Positions 1 through 6,965 of a DNA stretch of 64,000 nucleotides are shown here, one piece after another (position 1 is the first letter of the stretch; each line of letters starts with the position of its first letter). A program made the position numbers and the translations under genes. The stretch is from NCBI GenBank assembly GCA_963724135.1, contig CAVRTA010000006.1, forward strand, positions 868,001 through 932,000. The letters run 5' to 3'. The stretch is from DATLGB01 sp963724135. GTDB lineage: Bacteria; Actinomycetota; Thermoleophilia; Solirubrobacterales; Solirubrobacteraceae. Below the pieces are notes generated by a model, which was not told where the DNA came from, did not search any database, and worked only from the letters and a program-made list of their open reading frames with translations.

Positions 1-22
1 CGGTGACGAGGATGCGCCTCAT
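1..22 (-). CDS. Start of a further MCE-operon gene, cut by the window edge
   Basis: Only the first seven codons are visible (MRRILVT). The ATG overlaps the TGA of the MCE gene upstream in an ATGA arrangement, so the two are translationally coupled. Actinobacterial mce operons usually carry several MlaD-type genes in a row with such overlaps, so this is probably the next one. Too little is present to confirm the family. Confidence 0.5.
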
Positions 23-1416
23 GGCCCGGGCGGGATCTGGGTCGGGTCGCAGTTGAAGTCCTCAGACGGCCGATACGGGTTCGAGCCGTCGGGCGCCGGG
101 CGCTCGGTGGAGCCGGGGCAGCGGTTGCGCTGGCCGAGCGTCGCCACCTGCTGGAAGAACTGGGTGCGGACGTCCTCCGGAAGCAGCTGGAGCTGGCCGT
201 CGACGAACGCGAACGCGGAGACGTTCGTCGACACGCGCGAGGCGGAGCCGAAGGCGTCGTAGATGCCCGAGTGGCTGAAGTCGTCGAACCAGCCGGTGAG
301 GTCGACGACGTAGGGCCGCTGGAAGGCGAACTGCGGCGTCTGGCTGCGCAGCGACTTCGTCCCGGCGATGAACGAGCCGTCGCGCAGTTCGCCGTTGTAG
401 CGCCGCTCGCGGAGTGCGACGTCGCGGAAGGGAATCACGGCGTGGGCGAGGTCGATCAGGTCGTTCTCGTGACCGGGGCGCTTGATGACGGCGGCGAGGT
501 CGCGCACGGTCGGTCGCGCGTCCCGCGCGAACCTGGGCAGCTGGTGCAGGACGGCGCGCAGCTTCGGCGTGACCGGGCGCGACTCGTCGATCAGCGGGTC
601 GAGGTCGTCGAGCGTCGCGCGCAGGTTCACGAAGGTGGTGTTGGCGCGGCGCAGGAACGGCGGGAGGCGGCTGATCGCGACGCGCAGCGAGTCCTTCTCG
701 CGGCCGATCGCGTCGAGCGTGGTCGCGAGCCGGTCGACGAGCTTCGCGACGTCGCCCCGGCGCGACGCGACGTCGGTGGCGAGCTTGGCGTTGGAGATGA
801 CGAAGCTCTGCAGGCTCGCGCGGTCGTAGCTGAGCTCCTCGAACAGCCGCTGTGCGCCGACCAGTGAGGGGTTGAGGTACTTCCACCCCGCGTTGGCGGC
901 CTCCTCCTGACCGGCGTAGGAGTCGTCGAAGCCGCGGATGACATTGCGCAGGCCCTTCTTGGTGCGCTTGTCGAACAGGGCGAAGAGGTGGTCGAGGTCG
1001 ACGACGGTGGTCGTGTCCTCGAGGCCGATGACGCCCCCGTCCTCGATCGTGTCCTGCGCCTCGCCCGGCGGCATCTCGAGGTCGACGTAGCGGTTGGCGA
1101 CGCTCGACAGCGAGGAGATGCGGATCGTCGCGCGCGTGCCGCGCCGCAGCGGCGCGAGGAACGGGTCGATCTCGAGAGCGACCTCGGCGGTCCCGTCGGC
1201 GGCGAGCTCGATCTCCTTGACCAGACCCACCGCGCGGCCGCTCGCCCGGACGGTGCTGCCGTTGACGAGCTGGCCGGCGTTCAGGAAGCGGGCGGTGACG
1301 CGGTAGCCGCCCTCCTGGCTGAGCAGCAGCCAGCCGACGCACACCAGCGCCACGACAAGTGCCGCTGCAGCCGCGATCCGCGCGACGTTGCCACCACCCT
1401 CGGTCCCCGCCTCCAC
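19..1416 (-). CDS. MlaD/MCE family lipid-transport protein
   Basis: 465 aa. A single N-terminal membrane helix (about residues 11-33) is followed by an MCE/MlaD domain (about 38-120) with the typical start YRVTARFLNAGQLVNGSTV and GLVKEIEL. A long alpha-helical region follows (about 160-330), as expected for MCE proteins that form hexameric tunnels for lipid or sterol passage across the envelope. The C-terminus is Cys-containing and Pro-rich. Family knowledge says these proteins work with a YrbE-type permease and an MlaF-like ATPase; none is in the window, but the next operon gene starts at the left edge. The substrate cannot be told from sequence. Confidence 0.9.
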   Translation of the reverse strand: MEAGTEGGGNVARIAAAAALVVALVCVGWLLLSQEGGYRVTARFLNAGQLVNGSTVRASGRAVGLVKEIELAADGTAEVALEIDPFLAPLRRGTRATIRISSLSSVANRYVDLEMPPGEAQDTIEDGGVIGLEDTTTVVDLDHLFALFDKRTKKGLRNVIRGFDDSYAGQEEAANAGWKYLNPSLVGAQRLFEELSYDRASLQSFVISNAKLATDVASRRGDVAKLVDRLATTLDAIGREKDSLRVAISRLPPFLRRANTTFVNLRATLDDLDPLIDESRPVTPKLRAVLHQLPRFARDARPTVRDLAAVIKRPGHENDLIDLAHAVIPFRDVALRERRYNGELRDGSFIAGTKSLRSQTPQFAFQRPYVVDLTGWFDDFSHSGIYDAFGSASRVSTNVSAFAFVDGQLQLLPEDVRTQFFQQVATLGQRNRCPGSTERPAPDGSNPYRPSEDFNCDPTQIPPGP

Positions 1417-1500
1417 TTACGAAATCTCACCACAAGACGGGGTCATCACGAGCCAGTCCATCACACAAGGAGCGCGGCTTAACACGGCGAACAAGAAGGC

Positions 1501-2151
1501 GTGAGGCGGTTCATAAGCGTGCTCGCGGTGTTCGCGCTCCTTGCGGCGCCCGCCGCAGCGAGGACTTTGGGGGTCGGAGACCGCGGAAAAGCGGTGCGCT
1601 CGGTGCAGCATGAGCTCGGCATCGCGGTCGACGGGATCTACGGCAAGGCGACCGCACGCGCGGTGCGCCGCTTCCAGCGCCGGCACGATCTCGCGGTCAC
1701 GGGACGGGTCGGCCGCGCGACGCGGCGGGCTCTGTTCGCACCGCTGCCGCGTCACCGCGACCACGGGACCGGCGGCGCCAGCCCGCCGTCGAGCTACCTG
1801 ACGCTCGCCGATGCCGCCCGGTCGGCCGTCGGCGCGAGCTACCGCGCGGGCGGCGTCGGACCGTACGAGTTCGACGCCTCGGGGCTGGTGCGGTGGGCCG
1901 GCAGGCAGGCGGGGATCGCGCTGCCGCGCTCGAGCTTCCTCCAGTACGAGCAGGGCACCGCGGTCGGCCGGGATGACGTCAGCGAGGGCGATCTCGTCTT
2001 CTTCGACATCGACGGCAAGGGTGCCTCCTACGTCGGGATCGCGCTCGGCGGCGACACCGCGATCTCGGCCACCGTGCACGGCGTGCGCGAGCACCCGATC
2101 TTCGGCGCCTACTGGGGAGACCATTACGTCGGCGCCCGCCGCCTCGGCTAG
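1501..2151 (+). CDS. Secreted peptidoglycan-binding protein with a catalytically dead NlpC/P60 fold
   Basis: 216 aa, GTG start. A signal peptide (about 1-20, ending PAAA) precedes a PG_binding_1 domain (about 22-80; GDRGKAVRSVQHELG and FQRRHDLAVTGRVG) and an NlpC/P60-like domain (about 98-216). The usual D-C-S-G-L catalytic motif reads D-A-S-G-L here, with Ala126 in place of Cys. The usual catalytic His of the HVGIYLG motif is Tyr177 (SYVGIALGG). Both essential residues are missing, so the protein should bind cell wall but not cleave it. It is divergent from the MCE operon. The start has an AGAAGG-like sequence unusually close to the GTG, so the exact start is moderately sure. Confidence 0.85.
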   Translation: MRRFISVLAVFALLAAPAAARTLGVGDRGKAVRSVQHELGIAVDGIYGKATARAVRRFQRRHDLAVTGRVGRATRRALFAPLPRHRDHGTGGASPPSSYLTLADAARSAVGASYRAGGVGPYEFDASGLVRWAGRQAGIALPRSSFLQYEQGTAVGRDDVSEGDLVFFDIDGKGASYVGIALGGDTAISATVHGVREHPIFGAYWGDHYVGARRLG

Positions 2152-2208
2152 CGTCGCGCCATCGGTCGCCGTCAGCTCCGCCGCCTCACGTTCTTCCTCG
2201 CCGGCCTC

Positions 2209-2490
2209 GTGTGCATCGCCGTTGGGCTGGCGCTCATCGTCCTGCCCGGCCCGCTGACGATCCCCCCGGTCCTGCTCGGTCTGTGGATCTGGTCGCGTGA
2301 GTTCGAGTTCGCGCACCGGCTGCTCGAGCCGGTGCAGGAGAAGGCCCGCGAGGCATGGCAGGAGGCGAAGGCGCGGCCGGTGGCCACGGCGGCGATCACG
2401 ACGGCGGGCCTGGTCGGCGCCGCCGTGGTGACCTGGGCCTTCATCGAGTACGAGTTGCTCGAGAAGGCGCTCGAGACGGTCGGCCTCTAG
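2209..2490 (+). CDS. PGPGW/TIGR02611-type small membrane protein
   Basis: At least 93 aa, with two hydrophobic segments separated by the motif LPGPLTIPPVLLGL, typical of the PGPGW putative transmembrane family of unknown function. The helix containing the motif clearly begins before the GTG used here: coding sequence reads back in frame through RRLTFFLAGL to just after the TAG of the NlpC-fold gene. No ATG, GTG or TTG exists in that stretch; the only near-start is ATC at 2161. Either the GTG is used and the first helix is short, or a rare ATC start or stop-codon readthrough is involved. It follows the NlpC-fold gene in the same frame. Confidence 0.7.
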   Translation: MCIAVGLALIVLPGPLTIPPVLLGLWIWSREFEFAHRLLEPVQEKAREAWQEAKARPVATAAITTAGLVGAAVVTWAFIEYELLEKALETVGL

Positions 2491-2521
2491 CTAGGAGGCC
2501 GCAGGATGGCGGCGGCGCCCC

Positions 2522-3433
2522 TCACGCCGCCACGGCCAGGGTCGGGCCGGTCTCCCCGACGCGCTCGTGTGCGAGCGCGACCCAGGGCGGAGTGCCCATC
2601 GCCCAGCGCAGCAGGCGGGTGTAGGAGCGCATGGACCGCTGGTGCACCAACCGCTGAACGACCTCGGGGCGGTCGAACCCGGTCATCTCCTGGGCCCAGC
2701 GCGGCATCAGGCTGACGCCGGCCTCGACCTGCAGGCGCTTGACCGGCACCGCGAGCGGCCCCGGCGGCGCGAGCGCCCCGAGCGGCCCGTTCACGAGGAA
2801 GTCGAGGAACTCGTGCGTCAGCTCGCTCATACCGAGCCGCGGGCGCATGTCCTCGAAGAAGGTCTCGAGGTCGGCCATGGTCGTGGGCACCGCGTCCGCG
2901 CCGCTCATCAGCCCGACGACGGACTGCTCTTCGAGGTAGCGGTCCTTCTCCTCGGTGGTGAGCGGCTGGTAGAAGCGCTCGTAGGCGTTCATCACGCCCC
3001 ACGGGATGCACGTGTGCACCCAGGCGATCAACTCCGGGTCGAGCGCGCGGTAGGGCGCGCCGTCGGGCCGCGTCCCGTTGACTCGCTCGTGCATTCGCTT
3101 GACGCGCGCGATCATCCTCTCGGCGGCCGCGGTCGAACCGAAGGTCGTCGTGACCACCCAGCCGAAGGTCGTCTGCGCGCGGCGGAACGGTTGCTCGCGG
3201 TAGTTGGACTGCTGCCCCACGCCGGCCATCACAGAGGGGTGGAGCAGCTCCATGACGATCGAGGAGATCCCGGCGACCGCGATCGAGGCGACGTCCGCGT
3301 GCAGCTTCCACGACATGCTGCCGGGTCCCATGAGCCCCGGGTCGCCCGCGGGCTCGGCGAACACCCTGCGATCGTCATGCCTTCCCACCTGCCGAGTGAA
3401 GTCCTCGAGGACGTACCGCCTGACTGGATGCAC
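2522..3433 (-). CDS. Oxygenase MpaB/DUF2236 family protein
   Basis: 303 aa. The sequence shows the family hallmarks: an early GPGSMSWKLHAD segment, HPSVMAGV, then WVHTCIPWGVMNAYERFY, carrying the histidine region that binds haem b in characterised members such as latex-clearing protein Lcp and fungal MpaB. No signal peptide is visible. The reaction in this strain is unknown; relatives cleave olefinic bonds in polymers or terpenoid side chains. It is divergent from a methyltransferase gene, and the 66-bp gap between them holds a perfect 26-bp palindrome, probably a shared operator. No TetR-type regulator gene is adjacent. Confidence 0.88.
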   Translation of the reverse strand: MHPVRRYVLEDFTRQVGRHDDRRVFAEPAGDPGLMGPGSMSWKLHADVASIAVAGISSIVMELLHPSVMAGVGQQSNYREQPFRRAQTTFGWVVTTTFGSTAAAERMIARVKRMHERVNGTRPDGAPYRALDPELIAWVHTCIPWGVMNAYERFYQPLTTEEKDRYLEEQSVVGLMSGADAVPTTMADLETFFEDMRPRLGMSELTHEFLDFLVNGPLGALAPPGPLAVPVKRLQVEAGVSLMPRWAQEMTGFDRPEVVQRLVHQRSMRSYTRLLRWAMGTPPWVALAHERVGETGPTLAVAA

Positions 3434-3450
3434 ACTGCCTCCCGCAGCCG

Positions 3451-3476
3451 ACCATTACGGAAACTTCCGTAATGGT
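3451..3476. promoter_or_regulatory. Perfect 26-bp palindrome between divergent genes, probable operator
   Basis: Two 12-base arms, ACCATTACGGAA and TTCCGTAATGGT, flank a 2-base centre (AC). The match is perfect and the symmetry is the type bound by dimeric repressors of the TetR family. It lies 18 bp upstream of the MpaB-like start and 24 bp upstream of the methyltransferase start, a position from which it could control both. The bound protein is not identifiable in the window. Confidence 0.75.
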
Positions 3477-3499
3477 AGCCGACTCGTAGGCTGACCCCC

Positions 3500-4183
3500 A
3501 TGAGCGGCGGCTACCGCGACGTGCTGGGGGACGACTTCCGCGACTCCGACACGCCGTCGCAGCGCGCGATGCGCTGGACGCTGCTGCCGCTGATCTACGA
3601 GAAGGCGTGGCGCCCGCTCGGGTTCCGGCTGTGGTCGGGCGGGCGCGGCACCGACGAGGAGGACCGCATCACCCGCTCCTTCCTCGCGCTCGAGCCCGAC
3701 GACAAGGTGCTCGACCTCTGCTGCGGTCCGGGCAACACGACGCGCCGGCTGCTGCGCGATCTCGGCCCCGCCGGCAGGATCACCGGCGTCGACGCCGCGC
3801 CGGCGATGCTGGCGCGCGCAGTGGCGGACACGCGCGACCCGCGCGTCGAGTACGTGCGCGCGGACGCCGCCGACCTGCCGTTTGCCGACGGCGCCTTCGA
3901 CGCCGTCACCTGCCACGGCGCCCTGTATCTCGTCGACGACGCGGAGGCCGTGATCGCCGAGATGGGGCGGGTGCTCTCGCCCGGCGGCCGCGTCGCGGTG
4001 CTGACGAGTTGCCACCGCGGTCCTCTGCCGCTGCACCTGGGCGCGCGCATCGCCGCGGCGCCGAGCGGGCTGCGGGTCTTCGGGCAGGACGAGGTCACCG
4101 GCGCCTTCCGCGCGAACGGCCTCGTCGACGTCAAGCAGGACGTCAAGGGCTTCTCGCAGATCGTCGGCGCGCGTAAGCCGTAG
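3500..4183 (+). CDS. Class I SAM-dependent methyltransferase
   Basis: 227 aa, Methyltransf_11/25 type. Motif I is VLDLCCGPGNTT (about 70-81). The acidic end of the second strand is ITGVDAAPAML. Motif II/III regions are RADAADLPFADGAFDAVTC and LSPGGRVAVL. The N-terminal YRDVLGDDFRDSDTPSQR and LLPLIYEKAWRP segments resemble ubiquinone/menaquinone- and sterol-type methyltransferases, but the substrate is unknown. It is divergently transcribed from the MpaB-like oxygenase and probably co-regulated through the palindrome between them, which suggests joint action on a lipid or terpenoid. A short acidic protein gene follows 23 bp downstream. Confidence 0.88.
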   Translation: MSGGYRDVLGDDFRDSDTPSQRAMRWTLLPLIYEKAWRPLGFRLWSGGRGTDEEDRITRSFLALEPDDKVLDLCCGPGNTTRRLLRDLGPAGRITGVDAAPAMLARAVADTRDPRVEYVRADAADLPFADGAFDAVTCHGALYLVDDAEAVIAEMGRVLSPGGRVAVLTSCHRGPLPLHLGARIAAAPSGLRVFGQDEVTGAFRANGLVDVKQDVKGFSQIVGARKP

Positions 4184-4206
4184 GAAAAGGCGTACGTTCC
4201 CCTCCT

Positions 4207-4566
4207 ATGGGATTTCTTGATCGCCTCAAGGGCGCGGCCGAGTCGGTGCAGGCGCAGACGTCGAAGGTCGGCGTGGGCGCCTCGGCCGACCAGATGGCGC
4301 TCGCCAACCGCGGGAAGCGCCTGATGGACCACGGCGTGGAGACGCCGGCGCACATCGACTCGATGACCCCGACCGGGAACACCGACACCCCCGGCGGCTC
4401 CGAGCACACGATCACCGTGACGGTCACGCCGCTCGACGGCGAGCCGCGCTCGGCCACGTTCAACCAGTACGTCTACCCGTCCGCGCCGTTCGCGACGGGC
4501 GACGACGTGATCGTCCGCATCGACCCCGAGGACCCGGACGCGATGATGCTCTGGGGCAAGCGGTAG
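4207..4566 (+). CDS. Conserved small protein of unknown function
   Basis: 119 aa, soluble, no signal peptide. The N-terminus (MGFLDRLKGAAESVQ) is amphipathic. The rest looks like a small beta-rich domain: HITVTVTPLDGEPRSATFNQ-like strands, then FATGDDVIVRIDPEDPDAMM near the end, reminiscent of short OB- or SH3-like barrels seen in actinobacterial DUF proteins. I do not recognise a named family. It follows the methyltransferase by 23 bp on the same strand and may share its transcript. Confidence 0.7.
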   Translation: MGFLDRLKGAAESVQAQTSKVGVGASADQMALANRGKRLMDHGVETPAHIDSMTPTGNTDTPGGSEHTITVTVTPLDGEPRSATFNQYVYPSAPFATGDDVIVRIDPEDPDAMMLWGKR

Positions 4567-4724
4567 CCCCTGCGGCTCTGCTTCGGCCTCGGCGGGCACT
4601 GAGGCGGCCGGGTCAGACGGGAGTTGCGAACCAGGCGCCTATATGGCGCATTATTCGCAGATCCCCGGCAGCCGCTGTACCTACAATCCCGGTCAGGTTT
4701 GACCCCTTTGCGAGGAGTACACGC

Positions 4725-5381
4725 ATGGCACTGACAATCGGATCCGACGCGCCGGATTTCCAGGCGCAGACCACCGAAGGGCAGATCTCCTTCCACGAGT
4801 GGCTCGGCGACTCGTGGGGCGTCCTGTTCTCACACCCGCGCGACTTCACGCCGGTGTGCACGACCGAGCTGGGCTACATGGCCTCGATCAAGCCGGAGTT
4901 CGACAAGCGCGGCGTCAAGATCATCGGCCTCTCCGTCGATCCCGCGGAGAACCACGAGAAGTGGGCGCAGGACATCGCCGAGACGCAGGGGACGGCGCCC
5001 AACTACCCGATCATCGCGGATTCCGACTTTCAGGTCTCGAAGCTCTACGGAATGCTGCCCGCCGACGTCGAGGGCGACGCGACCGAGCGCACGCCGGCGC
5101 AGAACCAGACCGTCCGCAACGTGTTCGTGATCGGGCCGGACAGGAAGATCAAGCTGATCCTCGTGTATCCGATGACGACGGGCCGCAACTTCGACGAGGT
5201 CCTGCGCGTCGTCGACTCGCTCCAGCTCACCGCCGCCCACAAGGTCGCCACGCCCGCGCAGTGGCAGCAGGGCGACGATGTGATCATCGCCGGCTCCGTC
5301 TCCAACGACGAGGCCAGGGAGATCTTCGGCGAGTGGGACGAGCCGCGACCCTACATCCGCATCGTCCCCCAGCCGAGCTGA
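4725..5381 (+). CDS. Peroxiredoxin, 1-Cys (Prx6) type
   Basis: 218 aa. The AhpC/TSA domain carries the peroxidatic motif FTPVCTTELGYM with Cys45, and the long C-terminal domain (about 160-218) typical of the Prx6 subgroup. There is no second resolving cysteine in the usual place, which fits 1-Cys chemistry: reduction of H2O2 and organic hydroperoxides in the cytoplasm. Length matches the family. A good ribosome site (AGGAG) sits 8 bases before the ATG, and the 158-bp upstream gap is long enough for its own promoter (TACAAT at 4682 is a possible -10). A small SET-domain gene and a cupin gene follow within a few bases. Confidence 0.95.
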   Translation: MALTIGSDAPDFQAQTTEGQISFHEWLGDSWGVLFSHPRDFTPVCTTELGYMASIKPEFDKRGVKIIGLSVDPAENHEKWAQDIAETQGTAPNYPIIADSDFQVSKLYGMLPADVEGDATERTPAQNQTVRNVFVIGPDRKIKLILVYPMTTGRNFDEVLRVVDSLQLTAAHKVATPAQWQQGDDVIIAGSVSNDEAREIFGEWDEPRPYIRIVPQPS

Positions 5382-5386
5382 GCAAG

Positions 5387-5731
5387 GTGCGCGTCGGCGA
5401 GGGCCCGCACGGACGCGGGGTCTTCGCCGTCGGGGCGATCAACGCCGGCGAGACGATCGAGGAGTGCCCGACGCTCGAGGTGGACGAGAACGACGCCTCC
5501 GGCCTGCTCGCCGACTACGTCTTCGGGTCCGCGAGCAACGAGCACGGCGTCGTGCTGCCGCTCGGCTTCGGCATGCTCTACAACCACTCGGCCGAGCCGA
5601 ACACCGAGTACGTCGAGGAGGAGCCCGGAACGATCACGTTCCTCGCCACCCGGGACATCGCGGTGGGCGAGGAATGCGTGATCGACTACGGCCGCGAGTG
5701 GTGGGACACCCGCGGCCTCGAGCCGAACTAG
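5387..5731 (+). CDS. Small SET-domain protein (putative lysine methyltransferase)
   Basis: 114 aa, GTG start five bases after the peroxiredoxin stop. It is almost only a SET domain: GEGPHGRGVFA, then LYNHSAEPNTEY (the N-H-S-x-E-P-N pseudo-knot motif, residues 66-72), then ATRDIAVGEECVIDYG at the end. These are the SAM-binding and active-site elements of SET lysine methyltransferases, and the short length is common for bacterial SET proteins. The target is unknown. Tight spacing to the peroxiredoxin gene and to the cupin gene (2 bases) suggests one transcript. Confidence 0.85.
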   Translation: MRVGEGPHGRGVFAVGAINAGETIEECPTLEVDENDASGLLADYVFGSASNEHGVVLPLGFGMLYNHSAEPNTEYVEEEPGTITFLATRDIAVGEECVIDYGREWWDTRGLEPN

Positions 5732-5733
5732 GA

Positions 5734-6087
5734 ATGCCGATGCAGCCGATCGTGATCGCGCCCGGCGAGGGCCACCGCCATGGCAACGTCGAGTTCCTCG
5801 CGCGCACGAAAGACACGCCGCGCTTCACCTGCGGGATCATCGAGATCAGCGTCGGGCGCGCCCTGGAGGAGCACGTCCACGACGGCGAGGACGACGCCTT
5901 CTACATCCTCGAGGGGGAGCTGACGTTCACCTTCTCGGGCGACGAGGCCATCGCCACCCCGGGAACCTTCGTGCTCGCCCCCTCCGGGGTGTCGCACGGC
6001 TTCCGCAACGACGGCCGGGTCCCCGTGCGGATGCTCAACATCCACGCCCCCGCCGGCTTCGACCGCCGGATCGGGCTCTCCGACTAG
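5734..6087 (+). CDS. Cupin-domain protein
   Basis: 117 aa, ATG start two bases after the SET gene. A single cupin_2 fold with metal-ligand motif EEHVHDGEDDAFYILEGELTF (two His and one Glu of the first cupin motif) and second motif GTFVLAPSGVSHGFRN (third His). Likely a small metal-binding dioxygenase- or isomerase-like protein, or a sugar/hydroxamate binding cupin; the substrate cannot be read from sequence. Its stop overlaps the stop of the convergent SDR gene. Confidence 0.85.
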   Translation: MPMQPIVIAPGEGHRHGNVEFLARTKDTPRFTCGIIEISVGRALEEHVHDGEDDAFYILEGELTFTFSGDEAIATPGTFVLAPSGVSHGFRNDGRVPVRMLNIHAPAGFDRRIGLSD

Positions 6088-6920
6088 ACCCGCGCCTTCC
6101 TCGCTACGGCGTAGAGCTGGTCGTTCATGATCCGCATGATCAGCCGGTAGAGCGGCGGGAAGTAGCGCTGGACCAGCACCAGCGCGCGGATGTCGGGCGA
6201 GGTGACGACGAGGTAGCGGTTGCGCTCGACGCCGGCGATGATCTTGCGCGCGACGGCCTCCGGCTTGACCGCATGGCGCTGGAAGCGTGACTTCATCTTG
6301 CGCATGACCGGGTGCTCGGAGTCGACTCCGATGATGTTGACCGTGCCGACCAGTGGCGTGTCGACCGCCCCGGGACACACGAGCGTCACGCCGATCCGGT
6401 ACCGCCGCAGATCGAAGCGCAGCACCTCCGACACGCCGCGCAGGCCGAACTTGCTGGCGCTGTAGGCGGCGTGCCAGGGCAGGCCGAACAGGCCGGCGGC
6501 CGAGGAGACGTTGACGAGATGCCCGCCACGCTTGGCCTCGACCATCGCCGGCACGAAGGCCTCGATGACGTTGATCGGGCCCATCAGGTTGACCTCCACC
6601 ATCCTGCGCCAGTCGTCGTGGCGGAGATCCTGGACGGCACCCCAGGTCGAGACGCCGGCGACGTTCATGACGACGTCGAGGCTGCCGTGCTCGGCGTGCA
6701 CGTCGCGCGCGAACGCGAGCACCGCGTCGTTGTCGGTGACGTCGAGGCAGCGGTGCGCGAGCACCGCGGACCCCAGCTCGCCGGCGGTCCGGGCGAGGGC
6801 CTCGGCCTGGACGTCGGTGAGGACCAGGCGGCCTCCGCGCGCCGCCACCGCGTGAGCGGTCGCGCGGCCGATCCCGCTCGCCGCGCCCGTGACCAGCACT
6901 GCCTTTCCGTCCAGCTTCAC
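6084..6920 (-). CDS. Short-chain dehydrogenase/reductase (SDR)
   Basis: 278 aa with the GTG start at 6920; a longer in-frame extension upstream is antisense to the GGDEF-EAL gene and is not real. It has the NAD(P)-binding motif TGAASGIGRATA, the NVAG motif (VMNVAGVSTWG), catalytic Ser in VNVSSAAG and the YSASK active-site motif (AAYSASKFGLRG). The long C-terminal tail is rich in Arg and aromatics (about 225-278) and resembles membrane-associated SDRs acting on lipid or steroid-like substrates. It is convergent with the cupin gene (4-base overlap) and divergent from the GGDEF-EAL gene. Confidence 0.93.
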   Translation of the reverse strand: MKLDGKAVLVTGAASGIGRATAHAVAARGGRLVLTDVQAEALARTAGELGSAVLAHRCLDVTDNDAVLAFARDVHAEHGSLDVVMNVAGVSTWGAVQDLRHDDWRRMVEVNLMGPINVIEAFVPAMVEAKRGGHLVNVSSAAGLFGLPWHAAYSASKFGLRGVSEVLRFDLRRYRIGVTLVCPGAVDTPLVGTVNIIGVDSEHPVMRKMKSRFQRHAVKPEAVARKIIAGVERNRYLVVTSPDIRALVLVQRYFPPLYRLIMRIMNDQLYAVARKARV

Positions 6921-6965
6921 GCGCCGAACGTTTACACGCCGGGGAGATGGCGTGATGATTGGACC

